Positions 7,912-17,004 are shown, counted from the stretch's first letter. The stretch is 64,000 nucleotides of DNA from JBDTNK01 sp039933775 (GCA_039933775.1 JBDTNK010000001.1:1-64000), one strand, 5' to 3'. Notes: a model not told the origin generated them from the letters alone. A program made the numbers and translations.

Positions 7912-8862
7912 ATGCAGATCGCGGTTTGCGGCCTTGGCCGCATGGGAGCCGGAATGGCGCGCCGCCTGGCGCGGGGCGGCCACGACGTGGTGGCCTGGAA
8001 CCGGACCGAGCAGGTCGCCATCGATCTCGCCGCCGAGCCGGAGAACGAGGGCCGCATCTCCGTCGCCGAGCCCATCGAGCAGGTGCTCGAGCGGACGGCG
8101 GCGCCGAGGCACGTCATCATCAGCGTCCCCTCTGGGCAGGCGACCGATGACATGATCGACCTGTTGGCCGGCATGCTCGAGCCGGGCGACGTGATCATCG
8201 ACGCCGGCAACAGTAACTTCCACGACTCCCAGCGCCGCGCCGCCAGGCTCGCGGAGAAGGGCCTCGAGTGGCTCGACATGGGCGTCTCGGGTGGCGTCTG
8301 GGGCCTGGAGGTCGGCTTCTGCGCCATGCTCGGTGGAAAGCGCGACGTCTTCGATCGCTTCGAATCAGCGGTCGCGACGCTCGCGCCGACCGATGGCTAC
8401 CTGTACTGCGGCCCGGCCGGAGCTGGGCACTACGTGAAGATGGTCCACAACGGCATCGAGTACGGAATGATGCAGGCCTACGGCGAAGGGTTCGACATCC
8501 TGCATGCCGGTGATTTCGAGCTCGACCTCGAGGCGGTGGCCAAGATGTGGAACCACGGCAGCGTGATCCGCTCGTGGCTTCTGGAGCTTGCAGCGGCAGC
8601 CTTTGAGCTTGACGGCAACGATCTCGGCGACATCGCCGGCTACGTGGAGGATTCCGGCGAGGGTCGCTGGACCGTCCAGGAGGCGATCGACCACGACGTG
8701 CCGGCGCCGGTCATCACGTTCAGCCTGTTGCAGCGCTTCCGCAGCCGCCGGTCGCCGGACAGCTACGCGGACCGGGTGATCGCCGCGTTGCGGAAGCAGT
8801 TCGGCGGCCACGCTGTTCAGCCGGCGAAGACCGCCACCGAGACGAGCCAGGGACCCGGATGA
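7912..8862 (+). CDS. gnd: 6-phosphogluconate dehydrogenase, decarboxylating (short form)
   Basis: Oxidatively decarboxylates 6-phosphogluconate to ribulose 5-phosphate. The 316-residue length is that of the short GndA/YqeC-like class rather than the 470-residue E. coli form. The Rossmann motif GLGRMG is at 7-12. GNSNFHDS, SGGVWG and the catalytic-lysine segment GAGHYVKMVHNGIEYG follow in family order. The short class often prefers NAD, but the cofactor cannot be decided by eye. The start has AAGGAG at 7894-7899. The stop overlaps the zwf start as ATGA, so consecutive oxidative steps are coupled although pgl lies further on. Confidence 0.93.
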   Translation: MQIAVCGLGRMGAGMARRLARGGHDVVAWNRTEQVAIDLAAEPENEGRISVAEPIEQVLERTAAPRHVIISVPSGQATDDMIDLLAGMLEPGDVIIDAGNSNFHDSQRRAARLAEKGLEWLDMGVSGGVWGLEVGFCAMLGGKRDVFDRFESAVATLAPTDGYLYCGPAGAGHYVKMVHNGIEYGMMQAYGEGFDILHAGDFELDLEAVAKMWNHGSVIRSWLLELAAAAFELDGNDLGDIAGYVEDSGEGRWTVQEAIDHDVPAPVITFSLLQRFRSRRSPDSYADRVIAALRKQFGGHAVQPAKTATETSQGPG

Positions 8863-10502
8863 GCACGACGGCGGATCCGCCGGTGCCGCTCGATCCGCCG
8901 GTGCCAGCTGACCCTGCGGCCTCCCAGCATGCGGCCGGCGCCACGCCGCGGTCGGGCGACAATCCGCTACGTGAGGGGCTGCGTCTGGCGCGCATGCCGG
9001 CGCCGTGCACCATGGTCATCTTCGGCGCGACCGGCGATCTCGCCGAGCGCAAGCTGGGGCCGGCGCTCTACAACCTGCTCCTCGGGGGCTTTCTGCCGCC
9101 GGAGTTCACCGTCGTCGGCTTCGCGCGGCGCCCGCTCAGCGACGAGGCGTTCCGCGAGCACCTCCGCAAGGGGGTCGACCAGTACAGTCGCAACCGGCCG
9201 GCGCAGGAGTCGATCTGGGACTCGTTTTCACGCAGCATTCACTACCACGCCGGGGAGTTTCACGATCCCGCGGCCTATGCCGAGCTCGAGAAGCTGCTCG
9301 ACCGGATCGATCGCGATCGAGGTACCGAGGGCAACCGGCTCTTCTACCTCGCGGTCCCGCCGTCGCTGTACCCCGAGATCGTGCGGCACCTTGGCGCGGC
9401 GGGGCTGGCAGCCAGCGGCAGCCAGCGGCGCAGCGCCGGCAAGCGTGGTTGGTCGCGGGTCATCGTGGAGAAGCCGTTCGGTTCCGACCTGGCGAGTGCC
9501 CGCAAGCTGAACCGGGAGCTGCGCGAGGAGTTCGACGAGCCGCAGATCTACCGCATCGACCACTACCTGGGCAAGGAGACGGTCCAGAATCTGGCCGTCT
9601 TCCGCTTCGGCAACGGCCTCTTCGAGCCGATCTGGAACCGCCGCTACATCGACAGCGTGCAGATCACCGTGGCCGAGACGGTGGGCGTCGAGGGTCGTGG
9701 CGAATTCTACGACGCCACCGGCGCGCTGCGCGACATCGTCCAGAACCACGGTCTGCAGCTCATGGCGACCTTCGCCATGGAGCCACCGGTCGAGTTCAGC
9801 GCCGAGGACCTTCGTGACGAGAAGCTCAAGGTGCTGCGCGGGGTCAAACCGATGCGCCCCGAGGATATTGCCCAGGCATCGGTACGTGGCCAGTACGTCT
9901 CCGGCTGGGTCGAGGGCCAGAAGGTGGGCAGCTACCGCGACGAGCCGGAGGTGGCGCCCGATTCGCAGACCGAGACCTTCGCAGCGGTGAAGCTGGGCAT
10001 CGACTCGTGGCGCTGGGCCGGCGTGCCGTTCTACATCCGCACCGGCAAGGCGCTGCCGACGCGCGTGACGGAGATCAGCGTTCAGTTCCGACGCGCGCCG
10101 CTGGCACTCTTCGCGCGCGCCGGAGCGCCGCAGATCGACGCCAACATCCTCGCCATCCGCGTCCAGCCCGACGAGGGCATCCTGCTGCGCTTCGGCGCCA
10201 AGGTGCCTGGCCAGGGGCTGCAGATCCGCAACGTGAACATGGATTTCCGCTACGGCTCGAGCTTCGCCGTCGACTCGCCCGATGCGTACGAGACCCTGCT
10301 GCTCGACTGCATGATCGGTGACGCCAGCCTCTTCACCCGTGACGACGAGGTGGAGCGCGCGTGGGCCATCCTGGACCCGGTGCTCGCGGCGTGGGGCAGC
10401 GGCCAGGGAGGCGCGCTGCATTTCTACGCGGCGGGGGAGTGGGGTCCGCCGGCCGCCGACGAGCTGCTCGAGCGTGACGGACGCGCCTGGCGCCATCTCT
10501 AG
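8859..10502 (+). CDS. zwf: Glucose-6-phosphate 1-dehydrogenase
   Basis: First step of the oxidative pentose phosphate pathway, making 6-phosphogluconolactone and NADPH. 547 residues. A proline-rich N-terminal extension of about 45 residues with a repeated DPPVP unit precedes the catalytic part, which is unusual. The nucleotide site GATGDLAERK begins at 56, and the substrate site RIDHYLGKE is at 232-240 with the essential His. C-terminal family motifs such as PFYIRTGKALP are present. It overlaps gnd by ATGA and is followed 11 bases later by opcA, the usual partner in cyanobacteria, actinobacteria and Chloroflexota. Confidence 0.96.
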   Translation: MSTTADPPVPLDPPVPADPAASQHAAGATPRSGDNPLREGLRLARMPAPCTMVIFGATGDLAERKLGPALYNLLLGGFLPPEFTVVGFARRPLSDEAFREHLRKGVDQYSRNRPAQESIWDSFSRSIHYHAGEFHDPAAYAELEKLLDRIDRDRGTEGNRLFYLAVPPSLYPEIVRHLGAAGLAASGSQRRSAGKRGWSRVIVEKPFGSDLASARKLNRELREEFDEPQIYRIDHYLGKETVQNLAVFRFGNGLFEPIWNRRYIDSVQITVAETVGVEGRGEFYDATGALRDIVQNHGLQLMATFAMEPPVEFSAEDLRDEKLKVLRGVKPMRPEDIAQASVRGQYVSGWVEGQKVGSYRDEPEVAPDSQTETFAAVKLGIDSWRWAGVPFYIRTGKALPTRVTEISVQFRRAPLALFARAGAPQIDANILAIRVQPDEGILLRFGAKVPGQGLQIRNVNMDFRYGSSFAVDSPDAYETLLLDCMIGDASLFTRDDEVERAWAILDPVLAAWGSGQGGALHFYAAGEWGPPAADELLERDGRAWRHL

Positions 10503-10513
10503 ATGAGCGCCCG

Positions 10514-11860
10514 ATGAGCACCCGAACCAGCGGCGTCCCCGACTCGGCGGACACGGCGAGGGCCGCGCGCGAGATCGCGGTTCACCGGCATCTCATGCGG
10601 TTCGGGGAGGCGGAGAGCCTGTCGACGCCGATGTGGGAGGAGCGAGGCACCTCGGTGCGCGCGATCGCCGACCACCTCGCCGAGATGTGGGAGCCGCTCA
10701 TCGAGCCGAGCGAGCCCGGCTCGCATGAGCCGAAGATCGTCGAGAAGGGCCAGTCGCATGCGCGCGCATCGGTCCTCAATCTGATCGTCACGGTGCCCGA
10801 CGCCTCGGCCGCCGAGCGGGTCGTGCACGCGATGCTGGGCCTGGGTGTCCGCCATCCGTCGAGAGCCATCGTGCTCGTGGCGGACCCGCGCGGCGAGGGC
10901 AAGCCGATCGATGCTCGCGTCAGCACCCACTGCCACACCGGCCCCGGCGCGAATGAGCAGATCTGCTACGAAGAGGTCGTCCTGACCGTTCGCGGCGAGG
11001 CCGCAAACCATCTCGCCGGCGTCGTCGCGCCGCTCCTGATCCACGACCTTCCCACGCATGTATGGTGGCCCGGCGACCCGCCGTTCTCCGACGGCGTCTT
11101 CGACCAGCTGGTCGAGATGGGGGACCGGCTGATCGTCGACTCCGCCGATTTCACCGACCTGCTCGTCGGCATGCGCCGCCTCGCAAGCCTGCGGCGCCAG
11201 TCGGGAGTCGCGGACCTCTCCTGGGAGCGCCTGGGCTGGTGGCAGGAGCTCGTGGCCCAGTTCTTCGATGCGCCGCGCTTCCGGCGCTATCTACCGAACC
11301 TGAACGCGCTCTCGATCCGCTATGCGGCCGCGTCCGGCGCTGCGGCACCTTCCGCCCCTGCGACAGCCTCCGGCGGGGCCGATGCCGATGAGACCGAGGT
11401 CATCCCCGGCGCCAGCTCGCCGATGGCCCAGGCGGCGCTCATGGCGGGCTGGCTCGCATCGCGCCTGGGCTGGAAGCGCTGGAAGACGGCCGAGCCGCTC
11501 GTCGACGGGCGCATGCGCCTGCGGCTGGAAGGCAGGTACGAGATGATCGACCTGCGCATCGAGCCGGTCGCCACCGACGACGTGCCGCCCGGCGACCTGG
11601 TCAGCGTGCATCTGCGCGCACTGGGCGAGGCCGGCGCGGCGGAATTCATCATCGATCGCAGCGGTCGCGAGGCGACCGTCGCCACCAACGCCGACGGCAT
11701 GACGGCGCTCCTGCGTCGCGTGACGATGGATCCGGTGACCGAGGCGGAGCTGCTCAGCAAGCAGCTCGTACTCGATCGACACGACCCGGTGTACGAGGGC
11801 GCGCTGCGTGCGGCCGGCGTCTTCCTGGCCTCTGCGCGCGAGATCGGAGATCGCCCATGA
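10514..11860 (+). CDS. opcA: Glucose-6-phosphate dehydrogenase assembly protein OpcA
   Basis: OpcA proteins support assembly and redox or allosteric control of Zwf in cyanobacteria and actinobacteria. This 448-residue product has the typical HDLPTHVWWPGDPPF segment in the middle and a longer variable second half. An Ala/Pro/Gly-rich stretch near residues 275-300 looks like a linker. There is no catalytic motif. The assignment rests on family resemblance and its position directly between zwf and pgl. The stop overlaps the pgl start (ATGA at 11857). Confidence 0.9.
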   Translation: MSTRTSGVPDSADTARAAREIAVHRHLMRFGEAESLSTPMWEERGTSVRAIADHLAEMWEPLIEPSEPGSHEPKIVEKGQSHARASVLNLIVTVPDASAAERVVHAMLGLGVRHPSRAIVLVADPRGEGKPIDARVSTHCHTGPGANEQICYEEVVLTVRGEAANHLAGVVAPLLIHDLPTHVWWPGDPPFSDGVFDQLVEMGDRLIVDSADFTDLLVGMRRLASLRRQSGVADLSWERLGWWQELVAQFFDAPRFRRYLPNLNALSIRYAAASGAAAPSAPATASGGADADETEVIPGASSPMAQAALMAGWLASRLGWKRWKTAEPLVDGRMRLRLEGRYEMIDLRIEPVATDDVPPGDLVSVHLRALGEAGAAEFIIDRSGREATVATNADGMTALLRRVTMDPVTEAELLSKQLVLDRHDPVYEGALRAAGVFLASAREIGDRP

Positions 11861-12579
11861 CCTTCACCGTCCTGCCCGATGCCGAAGCGGTGTCCACCGC
11901 TGGTGCCGACATCTTCGTTGAGCGTGCCCGCGACGCCATCACGCAGCGAGGCATCTTCCGCGTCGCCCTGTCGGGCGGCAGCACCCCGAAGCAGATTTAC
12001 CCGCTGCTCGCCAGTGAGCCGCGCATCTCGGACGTCGACTGGTCGCGCGTGGAATTCTGGTGGGGCGACGAACGTGCGGTGGCGCCCGATCATCCCGATT
12101 CGAACTTCGGCGTCGCCAACGACCTGCTCCTGCGCCACCTGCCGAAGGTCGACGAGGACGACGTACATCGCATGCCGGCCGATGCCGAAGATCTCGTCGC
12201 GGCCGCGGCCGAGCACGAGGCGGACCTGCGTGGCGCGTTCGACATCGGGCCCGACGACCCGCCGCCGGCGCTCGACCTCATCTGGCTCGGCATGGGCCCC
12301 GATGGCCACTGCGCCTCGCTCTTTCCCGGCAGTGACGCCCTGGCTGAACGCGAGCGCCTCGTCGTGGCCAACTGGGCCCCCGGTCCGAAGGCGTGGCGCA
12401 TGACCTTCACCTACCCGCTCATCAATGCCGCCCGCGAGGTCCTCTTCCTGGTGACCGGCGCCGACAAGGCCGACGCGCTCGCCGCCATCCGGCGCGGCGC
12501 CGATCTCCCCGCGGCGCAGGTCAAGGCGCCGCAGACGGACTGGGTGATCGACAGCGCCGCGGCCGGCCACGCTCGATGA
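11857..12579 (+). CDS. pgl: 6-phosphogluconolactonase
   Basis: Hydrolyses 6-phosphogluconolactone to 6-phosphogluconate. 240 residues, the usual size of the SOL/DevB class. Family motifs are visible in order: LSGGSTPKQIYPLL near the N-terminus, FWWGDERAV, then LGMGPDGHCASLFPG and a C-terminal lysine-rich segment. With zwf and gnd it completes the oxidative branch inside one operon. The stop is shared with the next ORF as ATGA. Confidence 0.95.
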   Translation: MTFTVLPDAEAVSTAGADIFVERARDAITQRGIFRVALSGGSTPKQIYPLLASEPRISDVDWSRVEFWWGDERAVAPDHPDSNFGVANDLLLRHLPKVDEDDVHRMPADAEDLVAAAAEHEADLRGAFDIGPDDPPPALDLIWLGMGPDGHCASLFPGSDALAERERLVVANWAPGPKAWRMTFTYPLINAAREVLFLVTGADKADALAAIRRGADLPAAQVKAPQTDWVIDSAAAGHAR

Positions 12580-12842
12580 GCTCGCTGCTGTGGCTCGGCG
12601 GGGCGCTCGCCGCCGGCGTCGCGGCCTACGTCATCGGCAGCCCTGCGCTCACGGCGACGCGCACACGGGGCGCACGCGACCTCAACGAAGAGCGCTACCT
12701 CGCATGGCGCGGGCGCGCCACGAAGCCGTCGGCGAACGCGCCGCGCGGCATGACCCCGCCGGAGCGTCGTCGCCTGTGGATCGCGACCGGCATGGCCGCG
12801 CTCGCGGGCGTGTGCCTCGCCGCCTTCTTCGTCGCCTCCTGA
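12576..12842 (+). CDS. Small membrane protein coupled to pgl
   Basis: 88 residues from an ATG that overlaps the pgl stop (ATGA). An N-terminal hydrophobic helix (about 3-24) is followed by a basic cytosolic stretch rich in Arg and a second helix (about 67-86). I do not recognise a family. The translational coupling and GC-rich codon use like its neighbours support a real gene. It may be a membrane anchor or scaffold, but nothing in the sequence shows a function. Confidence 0.65.
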   Translation: MSSLLWLGGALAAGVAAYVIGSPALTATRTRGARDLNEERYLAWRGRATKPSANAPRGMTPPERRRLWIATGMAALAGVCLAAFFVAS

Positions 12843-12854
12843 GCACGGCGACCG

Positions 12855-13784
12855 ATGATCGCCTCGCTGCTGCGCGCGCTCTTCCTGTGGCTCGGGGAGC
12901 GGCGCTGGATGGCCCGCGTGGCGCTGGGCACGCCGCTCCTGCGGCGCATGCCGCTGCGCTTCGTGGCGGGCACCACGCTCGACGACGCGCTGGCCGCCGT
13001 GCGCGTCCTGAATGCGACCGGCATGTCGGCGACGCTCGATGTCCTCGGTGAGAGCGTCAGTGATCGAGCCGCGGCGGATCGCGCGGCCGGCGGCTACGTG
13101 GACACGATCGAGCGGATCGCCGCCGACGGGCTCGACGCCAACGTCAGCCTGAAGCTGTCCCAGATGGGACTCGGGCTCGGAACCGAGGCGTGCCTCGAGG
13201 TGCTGCGCCCGGTGATGGAGGCGGGTGCGCGACACGCCATCTTCATCCGCATCGACATGGAGGGTTCGGCCACGACCGAGGCGACCCTCGAGGTCGTCGA
13301 CCGGCTGCGCGCCATCGGTCACGACGTCGGGCCGGTGATCCAGGCCTACTTGCATCGATCCGCAGCCGATGCCGCGCGACTGGCCGGCGCGCGCGTGCGC
13401 ACCAGGATCTGCAAGGGTGCCTACGCGGAGCCGCCGTCGATCGCGTTCGACGAGCGCGCCGACATCGATCGGTCGTTCGTTGCGCTCTCGACGGCGATGC
13501 TCGACGCGGATGCCTATCCGGGGATCGCGACCCACGACCAACGGATGATCGGGGCCGTGACCCTGTACGTGGAAGATCACGGCATCGCGCATGATCGGTT
13601 CGAGTTCCAGATGCTGTACGGCGTGCGACGCGACCTGCAGCGGCAGCTGGTGGAGCGCGGCTACCGGATGCGGGTCTATACGCCGTACGGCACCGAGTGG
13701 TACCCCTATTTCATGCGCCGCCTGGCGGAGCGACCGGCGAATGTCCTGTTCGTGCTGCGCAGCCTTTTCGGCGAGCGGCGCTGA
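12855..13784 (+). CDS. Proline dehydrogenase, monofunctional
   Basis: FAD-dependent oxidation of proline to pyrroline-5-carboxylate, usually membrane-associated and feeding electrons to quinone. The 309-residue product matches the Thermus-type single-domain PRODH. FAD and substrate motifs are visible: RIDMEGS, QAYLHRSAAD, RICKGAY, ATHD, FEFQMLYGVRRDLQ and the C-terminal RVYTPYG with YFMRRLAERPAN. No P5C dehydrogenase is adjacent. It is 12 bases after the small membrane protein and is probably the last gene of the pentose phosphate transcript. Confidence 0.92.
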   Translation: MIASLLRALFLWLGERRWMARVALGTPLLRRMPLRFVAGTTLDDALAAVRVLNATGMSATLDVLGESVSDRAAADRAAGGYVDTIERIAADGLDANVSLKLSQMGLGLGTEACLEVLRPVMEAGARHAIFIRIDMEGSATTEATLEVVDRLRAIGHDVGPVIQAYLHRSAADAARLAGARVRTRICKGAYAEPPSIAFDERADIDRSFVALSTAMLDADAYPGIATHDQRMIGAVTLYVEDHGIAHDRFEFQMLYGVRRDLQRQLVERGYRMRVYTPYGTEWYPYFMRRLAERPANVLFVLRSLFGERR

Positions 13785-13904
13785 GGGCGGGAAGCGCGCT
13801 GATCAGCACGGATCGCCGTCGGCGCGGGCCGGTGGTCCCGATGCTCCCCGACGGGCGCCTCCCGGCGGCGATGGAAGATGCCGGGTATCCTTGCCGGCGT
13901 ACCC

Positions 13905-14546
13905 ATGGCAGCCAGCAAACGGCCGAGCACCTCGAGCCTCCGCCGATTCATCACATCGCGGCCGTACGTCACCGTCGCCGAGCTGAGGCGCCGGTTCGCT
14001 CTCGATGATCCCGACGCCATGTCGTGTCTCGCGCACGAAGGCGGTCGGGTCTACGTCGGTCTGCCGGAGCGTGAGGCGGTGAAGCTCGAGGATCTCTTGA
14101 GACGTGGCGATATCGGCGTCCAGCTGAGCGTCGAGGTCCGCGCACCGGTCGCGGTCGGCGTCTACCCGATGCGCATCGCGCATTATGTCGTCGACGGCGC
14201 CGCGAACGGCAACGACGTCCATCCGGTCGAATCCTTTATAGAGACCGATCCAGATGTCGACGGCGCGCAACCGCTCGACGCCGAGATCCCCGCCTTCGAG
14301 ATCACCGGCCTCGCGGCCGATGTGCCCGATGCCCGGACGGTTGACCATGGCGCCGAGCCTGACCATCTTCGCCTCAAGGACGCCATCGCGCCGATGAACG
14401 GCATCGGCGATCATCCGTTTCTGCCGCGACCGCGCGGTGCCAGGGCAACGCGCCACAACGGACGCCCCGTGCCGCACCGCCATCGCCGCATCAGGCACGA
14501 TCGACCGCAGGATGGGCCAGCGCATTCGCCTTCGGGACCGCAATGA
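13905..14546 (+). CDS. Hypothetical protein with a possible winged-helix N-terminus
   Basis: 213 residues. The first 90 or so look like a small helical, wHTH-like module (SSLRRFITSRPYVTVAELRRRF, then a beta-wing-like GGRVYVGLP). The remainder is acidic, then ends in a His/Arg-rich tail that looks poorly conserved. The stop overlaps the next gene's start (ATGA at 14543), which supports this strand over a long antisense frame. A TATCCT -10-like box sits at 13886-13891, seven bases or so before a possible start point, and no Shine-Dalgarno is seen. It could be a DNA-binding regulator for the sulfation genes that follow; this is a guess from position only. Confidence 0.55.
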   Translation: MAASKRPSTSSLRRFITSRPYVTVAELRRRFALDDPDAMSCLAHEGGRVYVGLPEREAVKLEDLLRRGDIGVQLSVEVRAPVAVGVYPMRIAHYVVDGAANGNDVHPVESFIETDPDVDGAQPLDAEIPAFEITGLAADVPDARTVDHGAEPDHLRLKDAIAPMNGIGDHPFLPRPRGARATRHNGRPVPHRHRRIRHDRPQDGPAHSPSGPQ

Positions 14547-14881
14547 GGGTGGTCGCCATCGCGACCGATCTCATGATGGTGAGCCGCATCGCAGCGGCGG
14601 CCGATGTCGCTGCGGTTACGCTGACCCGCCTGAGATCGCCTCGTGAGCTCGGCCCAGTGGCTGACACCGATCTCGTGATCGTTGATTGGGCGGAGCGGGA
14701 GCCGTGGTGGGCCGAATCGCTGGTCGCGTGGCGAGCTGACGCACAGGTGCCGATCGTCCTCTTCGGGCAGCACACCGACCGCGAGGCGCATAGAGCAGCG
14801 CGTGAGGCCGGTCTCGGACCGATGTGGGCCCGATCGCGCCTCATGCGCGAGCTGCCACGCCTCGTCGCTCCCGCCCGATGA
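14543..14881 (+). CDS. Receiver-like (CheY-fold) small protein, probably degenerate
   Basis: 112 residues with the alternating beta-alpha pattern of a response-regulator receiver: an initial RVVAIATD strand, LVIVDW with the Asp in the phospho-acceptor position, and PIVLFGQ where a receiver has its Thr/Ser strand. The conserved acidic pair is reduced to one Asp, and the usual C-terminal lysine is not evident in MWARSRLMRELP. It is probably a pseudo-receiver. It overlaps both neighbours by ATGA, between the wHTH-like protein and a sulfotransferase. Confidence 0.55.
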   Translation: MRVVAIATDLMMVSRIAAAADVAAVTLTRLRSPRELGPVADTDLVIVDWAEREPWWAESLVAWRADAQVPIVLFGQHTDREAHRAAREAGLGPMWARSRLMRELPRLVAPAR

Positions 14882-15798
14882 GCGGCGAACGGCGCCGCCC
14901 GGATTTCTTCATTGTCGGCGCGCCGAAATCGGGGACGACCGCGATGTACGAGTACCTCAGGGCGCATCCACAGCTCTTCCTGCCTGAGCGCAAGGAGCTT
15001 CGGTTTTTCGGCTCCGACCTCGAGGTCCGCGACCGCCCCCAGCCCAGCCTGGACGCATATCTCGCCTTCTTCGCCGATGGCGGCGAGGCACGGCGGATCG
15101 GAACCGCATACGTCTGGTACCTGTATTCGCAGCGCGCGGCGGCGGAGATCCGCGACTTCGCGCCCAACGCGGACATCATCGCGATGCTGCGCAATCCGAT
15201 CGAGATGGTGTGGTCCCTCCATTCGGAGCACCTGTTCAACGGCAACGAGGACATCCGCGACTTCACGGCGGCGCTCGATGCCGAGGCTGACCGTCAGAAT
15301 GGCCTCCGGATTCCCGCACACGCGCATCTGCCGCAGGGGCTGCACTACTCGCAGGTCCCGCGCTACGCCGAGCAGCTCGAGCGCTACTTCACCACGTTCG
15401 GCCGCGACCGCGTCCACGTCATCCTGTACGACGACTTCGCGGCCGACGTCCGATCGAGCTATCGGGCCGTCCTGTCATTCCTGGGCGTGGAGCCTGGCTC
15501 CTCGCCCCCCGCTTTCGAGGTCATCAACGCCAACAAGCGCACGCGGAGCGAATGGTTCCGTCACTTCCTGGCTCGTCCGCCCGAGCTGCCGCGCCGGATC
15601 ATCCGAACCGTTGTTCCGGCCTCGCTGCGGCGCGCCGCCTACGAGCGCGGCAAGCGGATGAACGTCGCAGCGACGCGTCGCGAGCCTATGCCGTCGGCGA
15701 CCCGGGAACGGCTCCGGCGCGTCTTCCAGCCCGAGGTCGAGCGCCTCTCGCTGCTCATCGGTCGTGACCTCAGCGACTGGGTACGGCCGCCTCGGTAG
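14878..15798 (+). CDS. Sulfotransferase (1 of 9)
   Basis: Predicted PAPS-dependent sulfotransferase, 306 residues. The 5'-phosphosulfate loop is GAPKSGTT (14-21), a very good match to the family. The 3'-phosphate region is represented by MLRNPIEMVWSLHSEHL. The C-terminal half contains a YDDF strand typical of the bacterial/NDST-like branch. It starts in an ATGA overlap with the receiver-like gene and ends 29 bases inside the convergent DHH phosphoesterase gene. The acceptor is unknown; the genomic setting suggests a glycan. Confidence 0.88.
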   Translation: MSGERRRPDFFIVGAPKSGTTAMYEYLRAHPQLFLPERKELRFFGSDLEVRDRPQPSLDAYLAFFADGGEARRIGTAYVWYLYSQRAAAEIRDFAPNADIIAMLRNPIEMVWSLHSEHLFNGNEDIRDFTAALDAEADRQNGLRIPAHAHLPQGLHYSQVPRYAEQLERYFTTFGRDRVHVILYDDFAADVRSSYRAVLSFLGVEPGSSPPAFEVINANKRTRSEWFRHFLARPPELPRRIIRTVVPASLRRAAYERGKRMNVAATRREPMPSATRERLRRVFQPEVERLSLLIGRDLSDWVRPPR

Positions 15799-16792
15799 CG
15801 CCGAGCACCGATTCACATACGTCGAGCAACTGCGCAGCCGCATCGGCGCCACACAGGCGGATCGTGCAGCCAGCACGCTGCCTGTGGCCGCCGCCGCCAA
15901 AGGCGCCTGCGATCTGCGTGGCGTCGACTTCGTCGGTGACGCGCAGGCTCACACGCGTTTCATCGGGCTTCAGCTCTCGGAGCAGGATCGTGATCTGCGC
16001 GCCTTGGGTGCCAGCCAGAAACTCGGCGAACCCGTCAGCATCGTGCTGCTCGGTTCCGGTCTCCGCCAGCATCTCGGGCAGGAGCACCGAGTACACGATT
16101 CGACCATCGGCAGACGCCGCCACGGAGTTGAGCAGCCGGCCCCAGAGTTGCATCGTCCGGTATGGCAGCTCGCCAAGAATGCGGCGGTGAATGAACGGGA
16201 GATCTGCCCCGGCGGCCGCCAGGTCGGCGGCAAGACGCAGGGTACGCGGCGAGGTCGAGCGGTCGCTGAAGCCGTGGCTGTCACGCACTATCCCCGTCAT
16301 CAGTGCGGTGGCCAATGCGGGATCGAGGGTGACGCCGAGGTGGGGGACCAGGTCGGCGATCACCTGGCACGTGGCTGCGGCTGTGGGATCGACGACGTTG
16401 ATCGACCCGAACCTCGTATTCGTCACGTGGTGGTCGATATTGACGATGCGCGCGTCCGCGAACCACGCCGCCCGCTCAAGCGCAATGCTGCCGACCCGCT
16501 CGAGCGTGGCCGCGTCGCACACCACTGCCAGGTCGGGCGGGCCGGACGGCGATGCGACGACGGACCGCATCTCGGACATGTAGTCGTACATCGGGCCTGG
16601 GGCGTCGGTGCTCACCACCTCCGCCTGCTTACCGAGGCTTCGCGCGATGAGCGCCATGGCGACCGCTCCCCCGATCGTGTCGGCGTCGGGGTTCTCGTGG
16701 CATAGCGCCGTGACATGGGACGATGCATTGATCGCGGCGCGCAGCTCCGCGCCGGCAGTGATCGGGTCGAATTGGTTCGTGGGCACGGACAT
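15770..16792 (-). CDS. nrnA: DHH/DHHA1 phosphoesterase, NrnA-like (nano-RNase / PAP phosphatase)
   Basis: 340 residues from the ATG at 16792. The DHH domain shows NPDADTIG near the N-terminus, a middle Asp motif (VVCDAA) and IDHHVTN with the name-giving Asp-His-His. The C-terminal DHHA1 domain has the GGGGHRQRAG substrate motif. NrnA-type enzymes degrade short oligoribonucleotides, and several also convert 3'-phosphoadenosine 5'-phosphate (PAP) to AMP. PAP is the by-product of every sulfotransferase reaction, so its position between a sulfotransferase and the PAPS-making genes suggests a PAP-clearing role. The frame extends upstream but that part lacks family similarity. Confidence 0.88.
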   Translation of the reverse strand: MSVPTNQFDPITAGAELRAAINASSHVTALCHENPDADTIGGAVAMALIARSLGKQAEVVSTDAPGPMYDYMSEMRSVVASPSGPPDLAVVCDAATLERVGSIALERAAWFADARIVNIDHHVTNTRFGSINVVDPTAAATCQVIADLVPHLGVTLDPALATALMTGIVRDSHGFSDRSTSPRTLRLAADLAAAGADLPFIHRRILGELPYRTMQLWGRLLNSVAASADGRIVYSVLLPEMLAETGTEQHDADGFAEFLAGTQGAQITILLRELKPDETRVSLRVTDEVDATQIAGAFGGGGHRQRAGCTIRLCGADAAAQLLDVCESVLGATEAAVPSR

Positions 16793-17004
16793 CAGGACTC
16801 CAACGGAGGGCTCCGCGGCCAGACGGGCGCGGGCCGAGATTGTAAGCAGACCGCACGCGGAGCGCCCGGACTTCGAACCAAACGCGTCGACTGCGCGCAC
16901 CACCCGCCGAGCGGAGACGGGGTACTATTGCCGCCGCCCAACCGGTGAGCGTCCCCACATGCGCGGACGTCGCCCGATGCCATCATTCCACTGGAGATCT
17001 CTGC

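Noticed and set aside
6187..8223. 678-codon minus-strand open frame across pgi and gnd
   Set aside because: Typical antisense frame in GC-rich DNA; it lies opposite two genes with unmistakable catalytic motifs and crosses their boundary.
9228..10496. 422-codon minus-strand open frame within zwf
   Set aside because: Shadow of zwf; no recognisable protein features.
13803..14543. Long antisense open frame (about 246 codons) opposite the wHTH-like gene
   Set aside because: Its protein is a repetitive Arg/Asp/His-rich shadow with no domain look, and the plus-strand gene shares an ATGA junction with its neighbour.
16793..17004. Possible riboswitch or sulfur-responsive element before sat
   Set aside because: The 212-base gap holds scattered -10-like boxes (TACTAT near 16923; ATTGTA near 16838 for the other strand) but no -35 partners or recognisable aptamer.
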